Part shown: positions 1 to 12,000 of the stretch, one piece after another
Layout of the letters: each line of letters opens with the position of its first letter
Numbering within the stretch: position 1 is the first letter of the stretch
NCBI RefSeq assembly: GCF_022605725.1
Contig: NC_065554.1
Coordinates: forward strand, 3,367,100 to 3,431,099
Direction of reading: 5' to 3'
Source of the DNA: Anthonomus grandis grandis
Taxonomy: Eukaryota; Arthropoda; Insecta; Coleoptera; Curculionidae
DNA: 64,000 nt
Notes under the pieces: model-generated
The model's database searches: none
Told to the model about the DNA's origin: nothing
Seen by the model: only the letters and a program-made list of their open reading frames with translations
Made by a program: the position numbers and the translations under genes

Positions 1-347
1 CTGTCACCAGAAACGTGACTATTGGTACCATTTCTACCGGCACTAAACTTTGAAACAAGTACTGTGGCTCGCGAGATGGCATTAAAATACTCATTTTCAA
101 ACAAATTTAACTGTTCTTTTTCGGTCTCTGACTTATCACTAAGTGGGACAAGCATTTCAATCTCATCATGACACGCTAAAAATTGATCATAAATGGGTTG
201 AATTTTATCTAACCTGGCACCAACTTCTGTGGATTTTTCCTCAGTGAGATTTTCAGAGTCAATAGTTTCAAGATAGTTTCGAAACCTAGTTAATGTAGCC
301 TTTATTTGGCCTCTTTTTACTTTTAATTTAGCTAATTCTTCTGACAT
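1..347 (-). CDS. BEL/Pao-like Gag, N-terminal part (runs off window)
   Basis: From an ATG at 347, the minus strand reads about 115 codons without a stop and leaves the window at position 1. The product starts MSEELAKLKVKRGQIKATL and is a charged helical protein. This 'KRGQIKATLTRF' style of opening is typical of the Gag N-terminus of BEL/Pao LTR retrotransposons (DUF1759-type), which form the particle that packages the element RNA. No zinc knuckle or Pol is visible because the gene continues outside the window. The open frame suggests a fairly young copy. A gypsy-type Gag is the main alternative; the assignment rests on pattern recognition, not a search. Confidence 0.55.
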   Translation of the reverse strand, partial: MSEELAKLKVKRGQIKATLTRFRNYLETIDSENLTEEKSTEVGARLDKIQPIYDQFLACHDEIEMLVPLSDKSETEKEQLNLFENEYFNAISRATVLVSKFSAGRNGTNSHVSGD

Positions 348-537
348 TTTGATTTAAAAGGTATAAAAAATACCAAAAATAAATGTAAATAAGTAACAAA
401 GTAAAATCAAGAAATCGAAGAAGGCGAATCGTGTCAGATAAGTCTGTCAAAAAGTCTGTACAGCAAATCAAATATTCCTACTCACAGTTTTCCGCCCTGG
501 AAGTGAGCTTATAGAAATTCCTAGATATCAGCAAATA

Positions 538-919
538 TGTGATCGTCGTCACAAGCCGGCAACGTTGCGTCGAACGCCGCTCGATCGCTTCGAACTCCGT
601 CGTCGTCGGGCGGAGCCGCTCGCCTTGCCCAAAAAAAAATGGACGCGGTCGAATTTACCTTCAAGATAATTTACCTTATTTCTCTTGCCATGTGGCTCGA
701 AAAGGACCAAAATGTACGGGATGCGCTGATAAAAATAAGGCACAACTCTTGAGGCACACTTTAATAAATTTCTCTTAAATTTTAGTACACAAATCGTGAA
801 ATTAAAGGAGAAAATACAAAAATGAAACGTTCTGCTTTTTAGTCTAAAGCCGTCTGATGTCACTCGGACGGAGTGGGGCGCTTATGAAGTACGTTTATGA
901 AATCTAATATGGCGCTACA
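538..919 (-). repeat. Candidate 5' LTR of the BEL/Pao-like element
   Basis: On the minus strand this 382-bp segment begins TGTAGCGCC and ends GATCACA, the TG...CA layout of an LTR. It lies directly upstream of the Gag start at 347 and is clearly richer in G, C and CpG than its surroundings. I could not identify a convincing tRNA primer-binding site after it. The partner LTR would lie outside the window, so the boundaries are inferred. Confidence 0.35.
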
Positions 920-939
920 GGTATAAGTATAATAAAATA

Positions 940-1212
940 AAATAAATTTATGGCGCACATTTCTAATATTACACTTTTGGATATAACTGCTCGTACACTA
1001 CCCTCTGACACTGGCCATTTGACTCGTCGTGTAAATGATGTTCCCCTACCTATTCCTACGTCTTCCCTTACCAAAAACTCATTAATTTACATAAGTAATA
1101 ATAAAGAATAATAATAAAGAATTAAAGACGCTTTTATTGGCTAAGGCATATTATAACCTGGATGACTTTTTTAATGATAGGTTTTAACCTTGGACATGTT
1201 GGAAAGTTTTTT
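940..1212 (+). pseudogene. LINE reverse transcriptase, C-terminal fragment
   Basis: The plus strand reads a typical C-terminus of a Jockey/CR1-like LINE ORF2: TRRVNDVPLPIPTSSL, then after two stops AKAYYNLDDFFNDRF and TAA at about 1210. Such tails (TR-x-N-D-x-x-x-P, then a short helical end) follow the thumb domain. Only the last 90 or so residues survive, so it is a truncated or decayed copy. The AT-rich stretch after it, to about 1460, ends in a run of CTTT units that may be the element's 3' tail. Confidence 0.5.
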
Positions 1213-1494
1213 TTCCTTTTTTCTTCTCTAGTTTTGTCAACAAGTTTACGTTTATTTAGTAATTGATTGTTTTATTTAGTTATCTTTAATTCAAGTATAT
1301 TTAAAAAGTTGTTTCTTCTTGTGTTTAATTTTGTTCATTGTTTTGTCAATTTTTGAAATTGTATTTTTGTTTTGTTTTTTTAGCTTATAGGCTTGTACAA
1401 AAGATTATTCTTACGTAATATAGCACATTTTCTTTCTTTCTTTCTTTTATGTTTTATATTTTATCGATTAGTATTATCCCAGGCCTATTGTTAC
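1213..1494. other. No gene seen
   Basis: T-rich sequence with homopolymer runs and a short (CTTT)n near 1433-1450. It probably contains the 3' UTR and tail of the LINE fragment before it. No coding signal was found on either strand. Confidence 0.5.
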
Positions 1495-3460
1495 TTACTC
1501 TTACGTCGTAGTACAGTGCGATCCCAATACAATTTGTGATGCTCATTTTCAAGAACTGCATCCGGTTTATAGTTATAATATGGTACCTTGGCTGCTGATA
1601 AGAGGTTTAGTTTTTCTGCGAGCTCTTGATGCAGTATCTTTGCAACTAGATCGTGCCTTCTTTATATTTCGTTGGCACAATTGCAAGTTTGACATCCACC
1701 GGTGACATGCTGAATGGACTTGTCTCACATCCATATCTACATTTGTCACTTTCTACCGTCGAGCCACCTACGACAAACTTTAAATAATTTCTTGTTAGTA
1801 ATATTTGGTCTTGGATAGCAACAAAAAACCCTTCAGTTTCGGGGAAAAGCTGCCCCGAAGTCAACCAGGAGTTCGACACTGCAATGTTTCTTGGTGAACT
1901 CGTGAATATGCCTTCCATGTAGTGGTTTTCCCATCCAAACTTGAATTTTTTCTTGCTCGGTGCTATGGTGAATGGGTAGCTCAGGCTCCTGGAGTTTTTA
2001 AGTGGTGTTACTTCACATACGGCACGATAAATGTCTGATGTTTCAGCCTTTCTAAGGAAATAGGATCGCGAGTTACTAATTTGATAAGTCATTTGCCTCT
2101 CTATGTCGGCCATTCCTCTTCCCCCAAATGTCGAGGTAGCGTAATTTGTTCTATGACTCTGCGTAGGTGATGCTTATTGGCTTTCGTTAGGAGTATATCT
2201 TCTTTGCAAATTTTCGATGTCCGTTTTAGTCCATCCGATAATAATAAAAGAGTTGGTTAGTGAACTGATTACATATGTATTTATAGCTTGAAATAAGTTT
2301 CTGCTATTAAGACTTGTTTTAAGGAGTAGTCGCTTTCTTGTAGTGAACTTAGAAGTCAGCTAATTTTCTATAGTTCTATGGTATATTCTTTGCGCCTGCT
2401 TTATTCCTAGATATTCGTAAGATTCTTCTTCGTCCATAACATTAGTTATCAGACCGTTTTCTATCTGAAAGTCATACCTGGTTGTAGTTCATCCTTAATA
2501 ATGTCCACAGTTCGGCCCAGTTTAAAGGCCATTCCTATATAATCAGAGAATTTTTCCACTATCTTAAGCATTTGTGTTGCCGCAAGAATTTTTAAATCAT
2601 TCATATAAAGTAGATGGCTTAGTCTTGTTAGTTCTCTATTATTCTTTTTTTAGGCCAAATCCGAACCTAGTTGAATTGAGTTGGCTAGATAGTGGGTTCA
2701 TGGCAAAGCAGAATCAAAGTGGACTTTGGAGGAATCTCCCTGGAATATACCCCTACTAATAGGAGTCATATCAGTTTAAATGCAGTTTCCATTAGATACA
2801 ATTTTAAAAAGAACATTATGTGGTTATCTAATTTGTACAATTTAATTACATTAATAGGCCATTTATGTGGAACTGCATTAAAAACTTTTCGGTAGTCAAT
2901 GTATGCGATAAAAAGGTTTCTCTTGTTGTTGCCTGATTGCAAACTACGGAGTCGATAATTAGCTGTTCTTTACACCACTCCATGTGGTACATCCTGTCTA
3001 TTGAGCCGCTATGATGTTATTCTGGTCACAATGTCTGTAAATACTATGCAATGCAAGATATAATTAGTTCATAGAGTGTGGGTAAGCATGTTATTGGCCG
3101 GTGATTCTTTTGGCAGTCTTTGGACAAGAGGTAAGTGGTACCTTCTGTTATAAAAATTAGGCATATTCTGAGAAGTATGTCGTTTAAAAGATAGGTCAGT
3201 TGTTGATGTTTTGACCACAATTTCTTAATCCAGTAGTTTTGGATGTGATCTGGGCCTGGAGCCTTCCAGTTATGTATCTTTTAAGACGTTAACCACTTCG
3301 TCAACTGAAAAGGGTAAAAATGCCATTTGATTATATGTTTGACACCTTGCTCGTTCTTCAACCACAAGCACTAGGTGTTATTAATTGTGTGCCCAAGAAC
3401 TCCTCGATGTTTTCTTTAGTGGGGTTGGGTTGGGTTGGGCAGTATCGTTCAGCTTTCAAT
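1495..3460 (-). pseudogene. Decayed LINE reverse transcriptase, R2/R4-like
   Basis: Reading right to left on the minus strand gives consecutive pieces of one non-LTR reverse transcriptase. First comes a finger region with CQKNHRPITCLPTLYELI, then a palm piece FIAYIDYRKVFNAVPH, then SHLLYMNDLKILAA at the catalytic position. After those come YEYLGIKQAQR and a C-terminal region with PETEGFFVAIQDQ, a cysteine/histidine cluster and KLYWDR near 1510. The longest open piece is 1646-2113 (155 aa). The C-terminal style (ETEGF..AIQDQ followed by C..C) matches the R2/R4/NeSL group, which usually carries a restriction-like endonuclease; that assignment is inference. Both catalytic aspartates are changed (FNAV for FDxV, YMND for YxDD), and there are many frameshifts, so the copy is dead. 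Confidence 0.72.
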
Positions 3461-5039
3461 AAAATTTCTTCTGTGAACGTAAATTATTTTGTTTCCTTTT
3501 ATTACCGAAATTAATACCTTTTTAAGCGACCTAAAAAATATACAACTTCTGTTTAAGGGTGTCTAGACATTGTTTTTTTTTCTTTCTTTTTTGGCACTGG
3601 TTAAACCAGCTTCTCTCTTTATGATAAAGTAGGAAAAAAACAAATAAATAAAGAAAATTAGTTCAAATTTAAGACCAATACTTGTTCCGGAGTAGTTTTC
3701 TGTGTTCTGATGTGTATGTTGTTTGGCCTGATGCATTATTTTCTCTACTCTTTCTTACACTTTTCTGGTTCTGATATCTCTTACGTTATCGCACTCGGCT
3801 TTGTAACTTTATTTACATATACTAAAATTAGATGATACTTAAACTAGTTCTAATATATCGTGTTTCGTCACTAAAAATAACTTTTTTCCAATCGTCTATT
3901 TTCCATGACCAGAAGATTAAATTGCGACTTCTTATTAAAGAAAATTAAGATGTCTTTTCCTTGCCCATTATTGACCTGGGAAGTAGTGATTTCGTGAAGC
4001 AACGAAATAACACTGGAAACAAACAAATACAAGTTTCCTAATTTCTAAGAGATGTATCTCTTGGAGTTTAAGAAATTTGTATTTGTGTTGAATTACTTAA
4101 AAAGCTTTAAATGTTTATTTTTTCATGCTATAACTTGTCTTATCCGTGCAGTCATGCCAAAATTTCTCGTGTCCATTTTATTTTATTACATTTTATCGAA
4201 ATGGAATTAACGGGACTTAGTAAATGTTAAAATTACTACCGTGATTATTTATTGCGTGAATTCATATTCATAGCTCGTTTTTTGTCTATTGTGAAATTTT
4301 ACTTAATGGAACAATGCAAAGTTTTAAAACCTCAATTAATAAGATAATACTTAAGTACTAATCAAGTTCAATTTATCGGTAACCCGTAGCTTAAATTTGA
4401 AAAAAACGCTATGTTAAAAATAAGTTAATGGCCTTTCAAGATGTATCACAATAAGAGTGAATACCACCCCTTCCAGATCTTCCCCCACCACCCGTCTTGA
4501 AGCGTCACATAGTTTATGGATGATCCCTCAGGGACTAAATATTCGATGGGCCTATTCAATGTATAAACTTTTACTAATTAGTACAATCATTTATTATTAG
4601 CCTATAGATTTATAATTACATAATAGTTTTTTTACACCTATTTATTTACGCCAACTTTATCTACCAACATCTGCTGACACCATGATTTTTTTATTAAAAA
4701 ATCGTAAGCTTTATTGGCAGAAATTATTTTAAATTTTTTTATTGCACATGTCATAATTAATCTAAAATAATATTAATTGCTGTTTCACTACATCCCACTG
4801 TTGTTTAATGTGATACTGCTTTTATTGAGTATGGCAATAGTTACACACACATGAAATATACACTATCTATTTGTGGAAAAGGTCTATTTTTGAATAAAAG
4901 AAGACTCCTTTTTTTTAATTTGTTGTACAGATACAAAACCCTGAATTATAGAAAATATAGGCATTTAAATTTGTATAATAAATTTCAATAAAAAGTTCAA
5001 GTTCGCCCTCTTTAAGAGTTTAATAATTTGATTGGGAGA
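3461..5039. other. No gene seen; AT-rich
   Basis: No coding sequence or RNA gene was recognised. The short GGGTTGGGTTGGGTTGGG run at about 3420-3437, just before this stretch, is too short to be telomeric. A pocket of higher GC near 4465-4550 has no recognised homology. Confidence 0.5.
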
Positions 5040-5990
5040 AGCATTCTTAATGTCTTCCGTCTTAGGTAAGGCATCGCCAAAGATAGCCTGTCTGATTCTT
5101 TCTAGTGCCCTCTAGTGACATCTGCATAGGATGTGCTGTGCAGTCTCGTCTTCCTCCATGCTTAGTCTGCGATCGGCGATTGTTCCGTATTGTCAGCAAT
5201 GCCTAATGCTGGTTCTGGACCTATCAAGTTGGATTCTGCTCCTTTTTTGGCAACCGCCTTAATTCCTGAAAGGTCAGTATGTCCCGAAATCCATGTTAGG
5301 GTAATTTTGTTCCCTTCTCTAAGCAGTATGAGCTCGTTTTTGCAGGTCCATATTGCTCTAGATGTGCAGGTAAGGTTTTAGTTTAGTTCTAGCGGTTTTA
5401 GACTGACTGTCACTGTAAATTTTGATGGTTCTGTTTCAAATTGCATTTGTCTAAGCATTCCTGCACAGATCTCAATAGCATGTGTACTTCCGCCTGAAAC
5501 ATTGATGAATGGTTCCCGAGGCAGTCATCATTAGGTTAGTGCCGTATATTCCAGCTTCTGCTCCAAAACTGGTTTTAAAGCCGTCTGAATATACTCGGAT
5601 GTCCACTGTCTCTAGTGTCATTCGTTTCTGATCACAGTCCGCTCAGTCTATGTTAACCGAGTATGTAACTTTTTTTAGTGTTTAGTATTTTTCTTGGCAG
5701 GACAGATGGTATACTAAGTGCAACATGATTTCAGCACACCTTCTCAATCAGTTCAATTGATTCCATCTAGACTTTGTTTGCCCAGATTCCATTTATGACA
5801 TAGTGCAGCCTGTAAGTAGTTCTTATGGGTTCCCCCTGCAGGTATATGTGCAGAGGGCTCAGCCAAGTAGTACTTGATCTGATCTCCCGCGTAATCAGCA
5901 AGCAGGCTTGCCTTTAAAGGCTGTTAACTTTTGTTTTGGCCAGTTGTTGTGTTGCTTTGCTTCACCATACCACAGAACCGTAGGATATTG
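5040..5990 (-). pseudogene. LINE fragment: RNase H and C-terminal zinc knuckle, R1/I-like
   Basis: The minus strand reads ETVDIRVYSDGFKTSFGAEAGIYG near 5560-5630, an RNase H first-strand motif (the catalytic D of YSDG). Further along it reads EEDETAQHILCRCH near 5120-5165, the zinc-knuckle-like end found in R1/I-group LINEs. Stops and frameshifts separate the pieces. This gives the order RT - RNase H - zinc knuckle expected of I/R1-type ORF2, here with only the last third left. Nothing can be said about where it was first inserted. Confidence 0.5.
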
Positions 5991-7309
5991 TATGTCTGAT
6001 GACCTATGTTTGTAACTACTGCCACCGTCTATAGATTACAAGTCAGACCACTCGAGCGGCCCTGAAATCGATTGCCCCACCCCCCGTTCCTCACCTCGCC
6101 ATGCATCGGCTGGGTTTCTACCCAGCCGATGGTAGCCCAGGTTTAGTTTTCGCAAGTACGTTAACTTGTGTGCATCCGTTTCGCGAGAGAGTTTTTGCTT
6201 GTAGCGTTTTAGACAATAATTTGGTTACATACTACTTGTATAAATATAATTACCCAATAATAAAGTAGTATGTATTTCATCCCTATATATTTAATATTTT
6301 GTTCTGTATTTTGTGTTTTACATAAAAGCATTACAATCTTAAAAAATATTTATTTAGTTTATTATTTATTTTCTCCCCCTAATGTTACTGGAATAGTTTT
6401 AGCCGATTTTACAACCTATTATCCCAAACCAACCCACCCCACTTCTTTTTGTCGTCCACCAATGTCGGCGTTTAAGACCCGGTAAATTTTGATATTTTAT
6501 TTATATATATTTACTATATCCACAAATGAATACAAAGTATATAATTTACAAAACTACTTATTTAGCGCTTATTATGATAATTGTTTGTTATTCTTTTGCG
6601 CTTTTGTATTTTTAAAACGACCTAATTCAAAAATTAAAATAACCCATACCGTATTTAAATTATTTTATATTTTTTAGTGCGTTTAAATGTGTTTTTTAAT
6701 TGTTTATTTATTTTAACTTTAGATTTATTTTTTGAATATTCATCTCTAAAATTTCAACAAATATTAAGTAAAAACTTGTATTTTTAAAGAGTAAGACTCC
6801 TAAAAATGTAGCAAATTTAAACAATTCAACAAGTAAGGTTTTTTTCAAATTCAGTTTTTATATATTATATTTGACTTAAAAGGCAGCCATTTTGAATCCG
6901 CCATATTAAACGCTTCCAATTTATTTAAAAGTTCAAATTCATTGAACTGATCAAAACTTCTAGATACACCATTTTTAGAAAAGGGAAACTCAAAAACATT
7001 TTAAAAACTGTCACGCACCAAAAGCACCTACAAAATTTGAAAACAATCTAATAAGTAGAAGTTATAGTTTAAATAGAATTCTTAGATTTGTTATATACAT
7101 ACATACAAACATTGCTACATAAAGGCAAAGAAGTGAAGCTAATATAAAAAATGTGTAAAAACGTTAATAATTAAGAAACACTGTCATATAAACACATTCT
7201 ATTCCAGTCCTATAAAAAAAGTTCTTATTTTATGACTTAAAATACTTCTTATGAATACTCCGCGCCTAAGAATTTGCTTTCATCGATATTTACGATAAAC
7301 CCTGGTAAA
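5991..7309. other. No gene seen; AT-rich with one hairpin
   Basis: Apart from the hairpin at 6107-6130, nothing recognisable was found. The short plus-strand open frames at 6270-6677 have composition-driven, Phe/Ile/Tyr-rich translations typical of chance frames in AT-rich DNA. Confidence 0.5.
6107..6130. repeat. Perfect 9-bp inverted repeat (hairpin)
   Basis: TCGGCTGGG and CCCAGCCGA are exact reverse complements separated by 6 bases (TTTCTA). This is in a small GC-rich pocket (6050-6190) in AT-rich surroundings. It may be the end structure of an unrecognised element or mere chance; its function is unknown. Confidence 0.45.
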
Positions 7310-8480
7310 CGCTCGTACCCAGCAAACAGCGGGATTCAAGGTCAATTTTGCTTTAACACGGGCGGTATAGGAAGTGGTCTGACTTGTTGTAATCTGTAGA
7401 CGGTGCTACTGCATCTGTTTTAGGTTCATTTCACAGATTTCGCATTTCAGCATATCCTGCGAAGGTTTCATTGGGAAAGTTTGGCTTTCTTGATTGTTTT
7501 GTGAAGATGCGAGTTTCAAATGAGCGTCCTATCTAAGGTTAGTCCAAGATATTTCGCCTCCGTTGCAAATTGGATGATTTCATCTCTCAGGAATGGCGGT
7601 TTGAGTTGCCCATATTCCTTTTTCTTGTAAATGGCATTATTACCATTTTGTGTGGATTAATGGACATTTCCTCTCTCTCGCACTATTTTAGACTGATGTT
7701 CAGTACTTATTGTAGTGTTGTTGAGATGACTTTCTCATTTTTTCCTTTCAACAGGATCACCAGATCATCTGTATCAGCTTGGACTTCAACCCGCAGTCTA
7801 ATTATGGCCAACAGGTTGTAAATGAGTAGCGACCACAGAAAAGGAGAACCCCTCTCTGCGGGTAACCTCGTGCGGTTCTGAAGTACACAGTAAGGTGGTC
7901 GTTATTTTTCTGTCACTTAGCATGGCTTTGACCAGTTGCAGATAACAGGCCTGACTTCTCTTGCTGCTGTTGACTCATAGAGTGGGCGTAGCAGTGCATT
8001 GTTGAAGCCTCCTTCTATGTCTAAGAAGGCCGCTGCCATGCCATTTCCCTTGTTTCAGCGAGTTACTGATGCTCGTTACAAAATTGTTGATAGCTAACTT
8101 CCTTGATTTACCTGCCTGGTAGGCGTATTGGTGGACATTTAGCGATCGTTTCTCCAGCACCACATATTTGATGTGTCTATCAATGACCTTCTCCAGAATC
8201 TTCAACAGAAAGGATGTCAGGCTTATTAGCCTGAACGAAAATGTCTCGGCAATTGGTCGCCCGGCTTACTATCTTACTAACGTTATCCATAGCAACACCG
8301 ATGCTGAAGCTACGTCGATGGAAATTTGTTCAAAGGGTGCACCAACAAGATACTGCGTCTTTCTTCTTCTCGTCACACAATAGTTTGTTTCAGTCATATC
8401 ACTTGCTCGCTATCTTCATATCTTTGTGAAAGGCGACGCTCCAATTCCAACATTGCTGGCATCTGTATCTAAAATAAACA
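7310..8480 (-). pseudogene. Decayed LINE reverse transcriptase, R1/I-like
   Basis: On the minus strand, 8205 downward reads MKILEKVIDRHIKYVVL, then HQYAYQAGKS, then FLDIEGGFNNALLRPLYES after a frameshift. Near 7800-7860 it reads PFLWSLLIYNLLAIIRLRVE followed by QADTDDLVIL. These are RT fingers, palm motif A (the D of FLDIEG is kept), motif B and motif C. The catalytic box reads TDD rather than YADD. The protein is cut by several frameshifts. It is the same general group as the copy at 10001-13230. Gene pieces shorter than 80 aa dominate, so the copy is not functional. Confidence 0.6.
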
Positions 8481-10000
8481 TCATAATATATAAGTATAGT
8501 GCATGGCCTTAGTACAAATAAGAAGAAAATAAAGTAAAGTAAAAGTGAATATTTATAATATTTTGAAATTATTTAATAAAAAGGGGTTCACGGCATATAA
8601 TGCTCTCTCCAGTAAGTGTGATTTTGCGAAATGTGGGAAAAGATGACATGGATTTGATTACTAGTAGCAGATGATTCTGCATTTTTTTGCATTATATAGT
8701 ATAGAGCTTTTAACTAATTCTGACCGTGGCACTGGAAGATATTGATTCGACATTGCTAATATGTGCTTGAGTATTAAGCAAACGGATTCAACTATGAAAA
8801 AACAAAACGTTAATATTTTATACTTTTTGAAGAATTCTTGATCAGACGGCCTAATACTAAGTCTCAGTGAAACTGAAGCTACTAATACTGAAAATTGGGT
8901 CGCACAACATGTACCAACATCCAGAATGGAAGGGCGTATTGGAGGTACGAAAATTCTATGCCAATGAAGAATTCAGTATTTTCCGGATGTATTTATCCAT
9001 CTCCGTATATCTTCTGGATGGATTTTTACCTGCCACTATTCACTCTTCAGGTTTAGCGTCAAAAACCATCGTGAACCTGACACGTAGGATATCGTCAATT
9101 CTTGATAGGGGATAATAGTCTTTCTTGATAATTCAGTCTATCAATCACGGTTAGTCACGGTACAGAAAAATCTAGTAGATCTGTCCTTTTCACTAGAACA
9201 ACTGGCAATATCCAAGTGGTTATGTACCGCTGGTTCTATCACTTCTTGTATCTTAATTTCTGGGAGCATTGAAAAGCTTCACCTTGTTTAGCTATCGAAA
9301 ATATTCGACACTGCACGAAATCACTCCTTGCTAAGTCACTAATGTGCAAGGAATCATATCATACATCTTGATTTCTCTTATAAGACGTCGGAATTTAATC
9401 CTTTGGTCCATTGTCAAATTAGCAGAAGATTCTTCAAAAAGCTTTTATAAATACAAGTCTGCTTGAACGATGAATTCAATCACTATTTTTCATTCTCTCT
9501 GTCCCGCCGATCATTCTCTCTATTAAGGCCATCGACTATTTCTTGGTGGTTTGGGAATCGACCTCCAGTCGAATCTCGTAAGAATACAGTCCCATCTGTG
9601 ACACACGTGTTTCTATATCCGTATAGTAACACGTGTGAGGTTGATTTTTGTGCAAAGTTATTGCCCGAGCTTTTAAAATCTGTTCAAGATAGGAAATAAA
9701 TAGAGTAAAAAACTAATTCGGCTCTTCTATTACCCGCACCAGCGATTGCAGAAACTAGGACGGGCAGTTTTATTGGACCCAACACTCTCCTTGTTTCAGG
9801 TGTTGATCATATCTTTTCAAGAGTTATATTCTTATCATGCGAATCAAGATAATAGATTTCTTCTGGGTGGATCACGTTTGCTGGAAGAATTCCTTGACCA
9901 TACATAATTACAATTCAAACTGGGGAATGGCATCTTAGGTTTCTTAGTCAAAACTGACTCTTCGAGGCCACTCTACGAAGTTCTAATTCGTCGAACTTCG
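8481..10000. other. No gene confidently recognised
   Basis: Short plus-strand frames at 8867-9115 and 9463-9699 were read but match no family known to me. The minus strand near 9440-9960 has somewhat protein-like stretches (for example around 9600) that could be part of another degraded retroelement. I cannot support a call. Confidence 0.4.
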
Positions 10001-11774
10001 TCAATAAGTAGTAGTAATGGCGGGGGACAGTGAGCGGCAGGTAAGCCTAAAAATCCCTTTCCGCCAACCTAGTTTCCCTAAGCAGGCGACCCGTCCTCCT
10101 AATGAAGGAGAGCAGGCCTTCCCAGTTAAGATTTTTAGTTCCTTTCGTGGCAAGAAGCGTGCGCTTATGGTTTCTCTCCTGATCCTAGCCCATCCTTTGC
10201 ACTGTTCTATAAAATAAAATTCCGTTTCCTCCTCTAGGGCACAGCGGGTTGGGCAACACACCTAAGATATGCAGATGACGGTTGAGTCTGCAGTGACCTG
10301 TTAGGACTCCGGCCAGGTCTGCTATAATCCCTCTGTGCCGGAACAGCAGCCACGCTATAGGATATCGTGAATTTGATAGCAGTTCTTTGGCCTGTCAACA
10401 ACCGCTGTTCCTACTCCAACTTTTCCTAGTCTTTTCACATGCTCAGTTGTCTAGGATATAGGAAATGTCTCTCTTATTTAGTCCAAGATAAGGTTCTGTG
10501 CTAATTAATGAAAGAGCTGATCCGACCTTCGCAAACTCGTCTACCCGCTCATTGCCCTCCACACCACTGCTTCCGGGAACTCAACTGACTCGAACCGTCT
10601 TTCTCCTACCCAATGTGTCCAGCGCATCCCTGGACTCTTGGAACAGTTTGCAGCTGATCCTGGGTGCTTGGATGCCTTTTAAGGGAGCCTGGCTGTCGAC
10701 GTAAATTATTGCTTCAGCCTCCGGGCCCTCTTTGACTTCTTCCCTGATGGTCACCTCCAGAATGACGAACACTTCCGCTTGAAAGACTGTCGAATGTCTT
10801 TCAAGCGAGAAAGCTTGTCCTTCGGTATGGCTACAATACACTCTAGCTCCTAATAGCCCTGTGTGAGCCATTATTGAACCGTCTGTGTAGCAGATTTGCA
10901 AATCCTTTTGAGATCGAGCCTCTATGTTAGGCCATTCTTCCCTACTTGCTATGTCAACCTTAAATGAACCTCCTTACCATGCAGTATCTTCTGGCTTTGC
11001 ATTAAGGGGCAGCAGAATTGGCATTTCCTTTTCTACCAGTTTGCTCATGGATGTATGCCCTGCGACCCCGGGTCGATGTTGCCTTGTAGCACTATCCTGC
11101 ATTCTTACATAGGATGCTAGCGCCTCCCTCTAAATACACAGCGGAAGTTCCGACAAACCCAGGAAGATGTTAAGCGATGCGCCTGGTGGGGTTCTCATCG
11201 CACCTATAATGTCGAGACGTCTATTGCAGTCTAGCTAGTTTTTGAGCCTTCGAAGACCTGTTTGTTGTCGTCCAGTCGTACCAGACCACCGAGTCGTACA
11301 TTATTCTATATCTGATTACAGCAGTATATAGCCAGTGCAGGATGTTGGGCTTTATACCACACTTGCTACCAACTACCATTTGAAGTTGCTACAGGATGGC
11401 GATTCCTTTGTTGTCTGCCTCAGTAACATGTCTACCACATGTTAGCTTACGGTCCAGGTACACGCCTAGGTACTTGACCTCTTGCCTGATGGGTAGAGGT
11501 TTCTGGTACATTAAGGACGGCCTTAGTCCTGCAAGATTTCTTCTCTTGGTGAAAAGTATAAGCTCTGTTTTGATTGACAGAGAGGCCCATTTTCACGCAC
11601 CACCTTTAAATGATCCTGGATGCGCGTTGCATGAGATCACAAACTATCTCAATGAATTTTCCTGTAACTAGAACCAGTCCATCATCAGCATAAGCCTGCG
11701 TATAGAACCCTTCCTGCTCAAGCTGCCTTAAGAGATCCCCGATGGCCAGGCACCAGAACTTTGGCGATGGGCAA

Positions 11775-12000
11775 CTCCGGTGACAAAATCAAAGAAAACA
11801 CAAACTCACGGTCTCACAACATATAATCACAGGCGACACGTATTTCGCTCTAGCCAAAGCATCATCAGGCTTAAAATTAGAAATATTAGTCGAAACAAAA
11901 GTTAAATGATTAACATAAATAAACAATAGTTTTTAGGTTATAATTGTAACAAAACAAAAATTAAACATTAAAAAGTTGAACGCAACATAGACTCATCCCT
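11775..12000 (-). mobile_element. Short insert, possibly a 5'-truncated Penelope-like element
   Basis: This segment of about 225 bp interrupts the LINE reading frame between a GAPKG motif (near 12005) and SPKFWCLAIGDLL (near 11750), residues that are adjacent in intact relatives. Its AT-rich half (11880-11990) has no coding potential. The other half carries CCTGATGATGCTTTGGC and GAGCGAAATACGTGTCG on the minus strand, wording typical of Penelope-like element ends. Exact ends and a target duplication could not be fixed by eye. Confidence 0.45.
11831..11874 (-). ncRNA. Hammerhead-ribozyme-like core
   Basis: On the minus strand the conserved boxes occur in order: CTGATGA (plus 11862-11868), a stem-loop GCT...AGC (11849-11860), GAAA (11843-11846), then a GTC (11835-11837) as possible cleavage triplet. 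The bases between GAAA and the triplet (AUAC/GUGU) are self-complementary with no loop, as in hammerheads that act as dimers. Stem I is weak here (two pairs, a mismatch, then two more). Penelope-like retroelements are known to carry hammerheads of this minimal kind. Activity is not established. Confidence 0.38.

Noticed and set aside
3418..3440. GGGTTGGGTTGGGTTGGG as a telomere-like repeat
   Set aside because: Only about three imperfect units, and the insect repeat TTAGG is not seen; likely chance.
8867..9699. Frames at 8867-9115 and 9463-9699 as retroelement pol pieces
   Set aside because: Some stretches look protein-like, but no diagnostic motif (protease, RT, RNase H, integrase) could be found.
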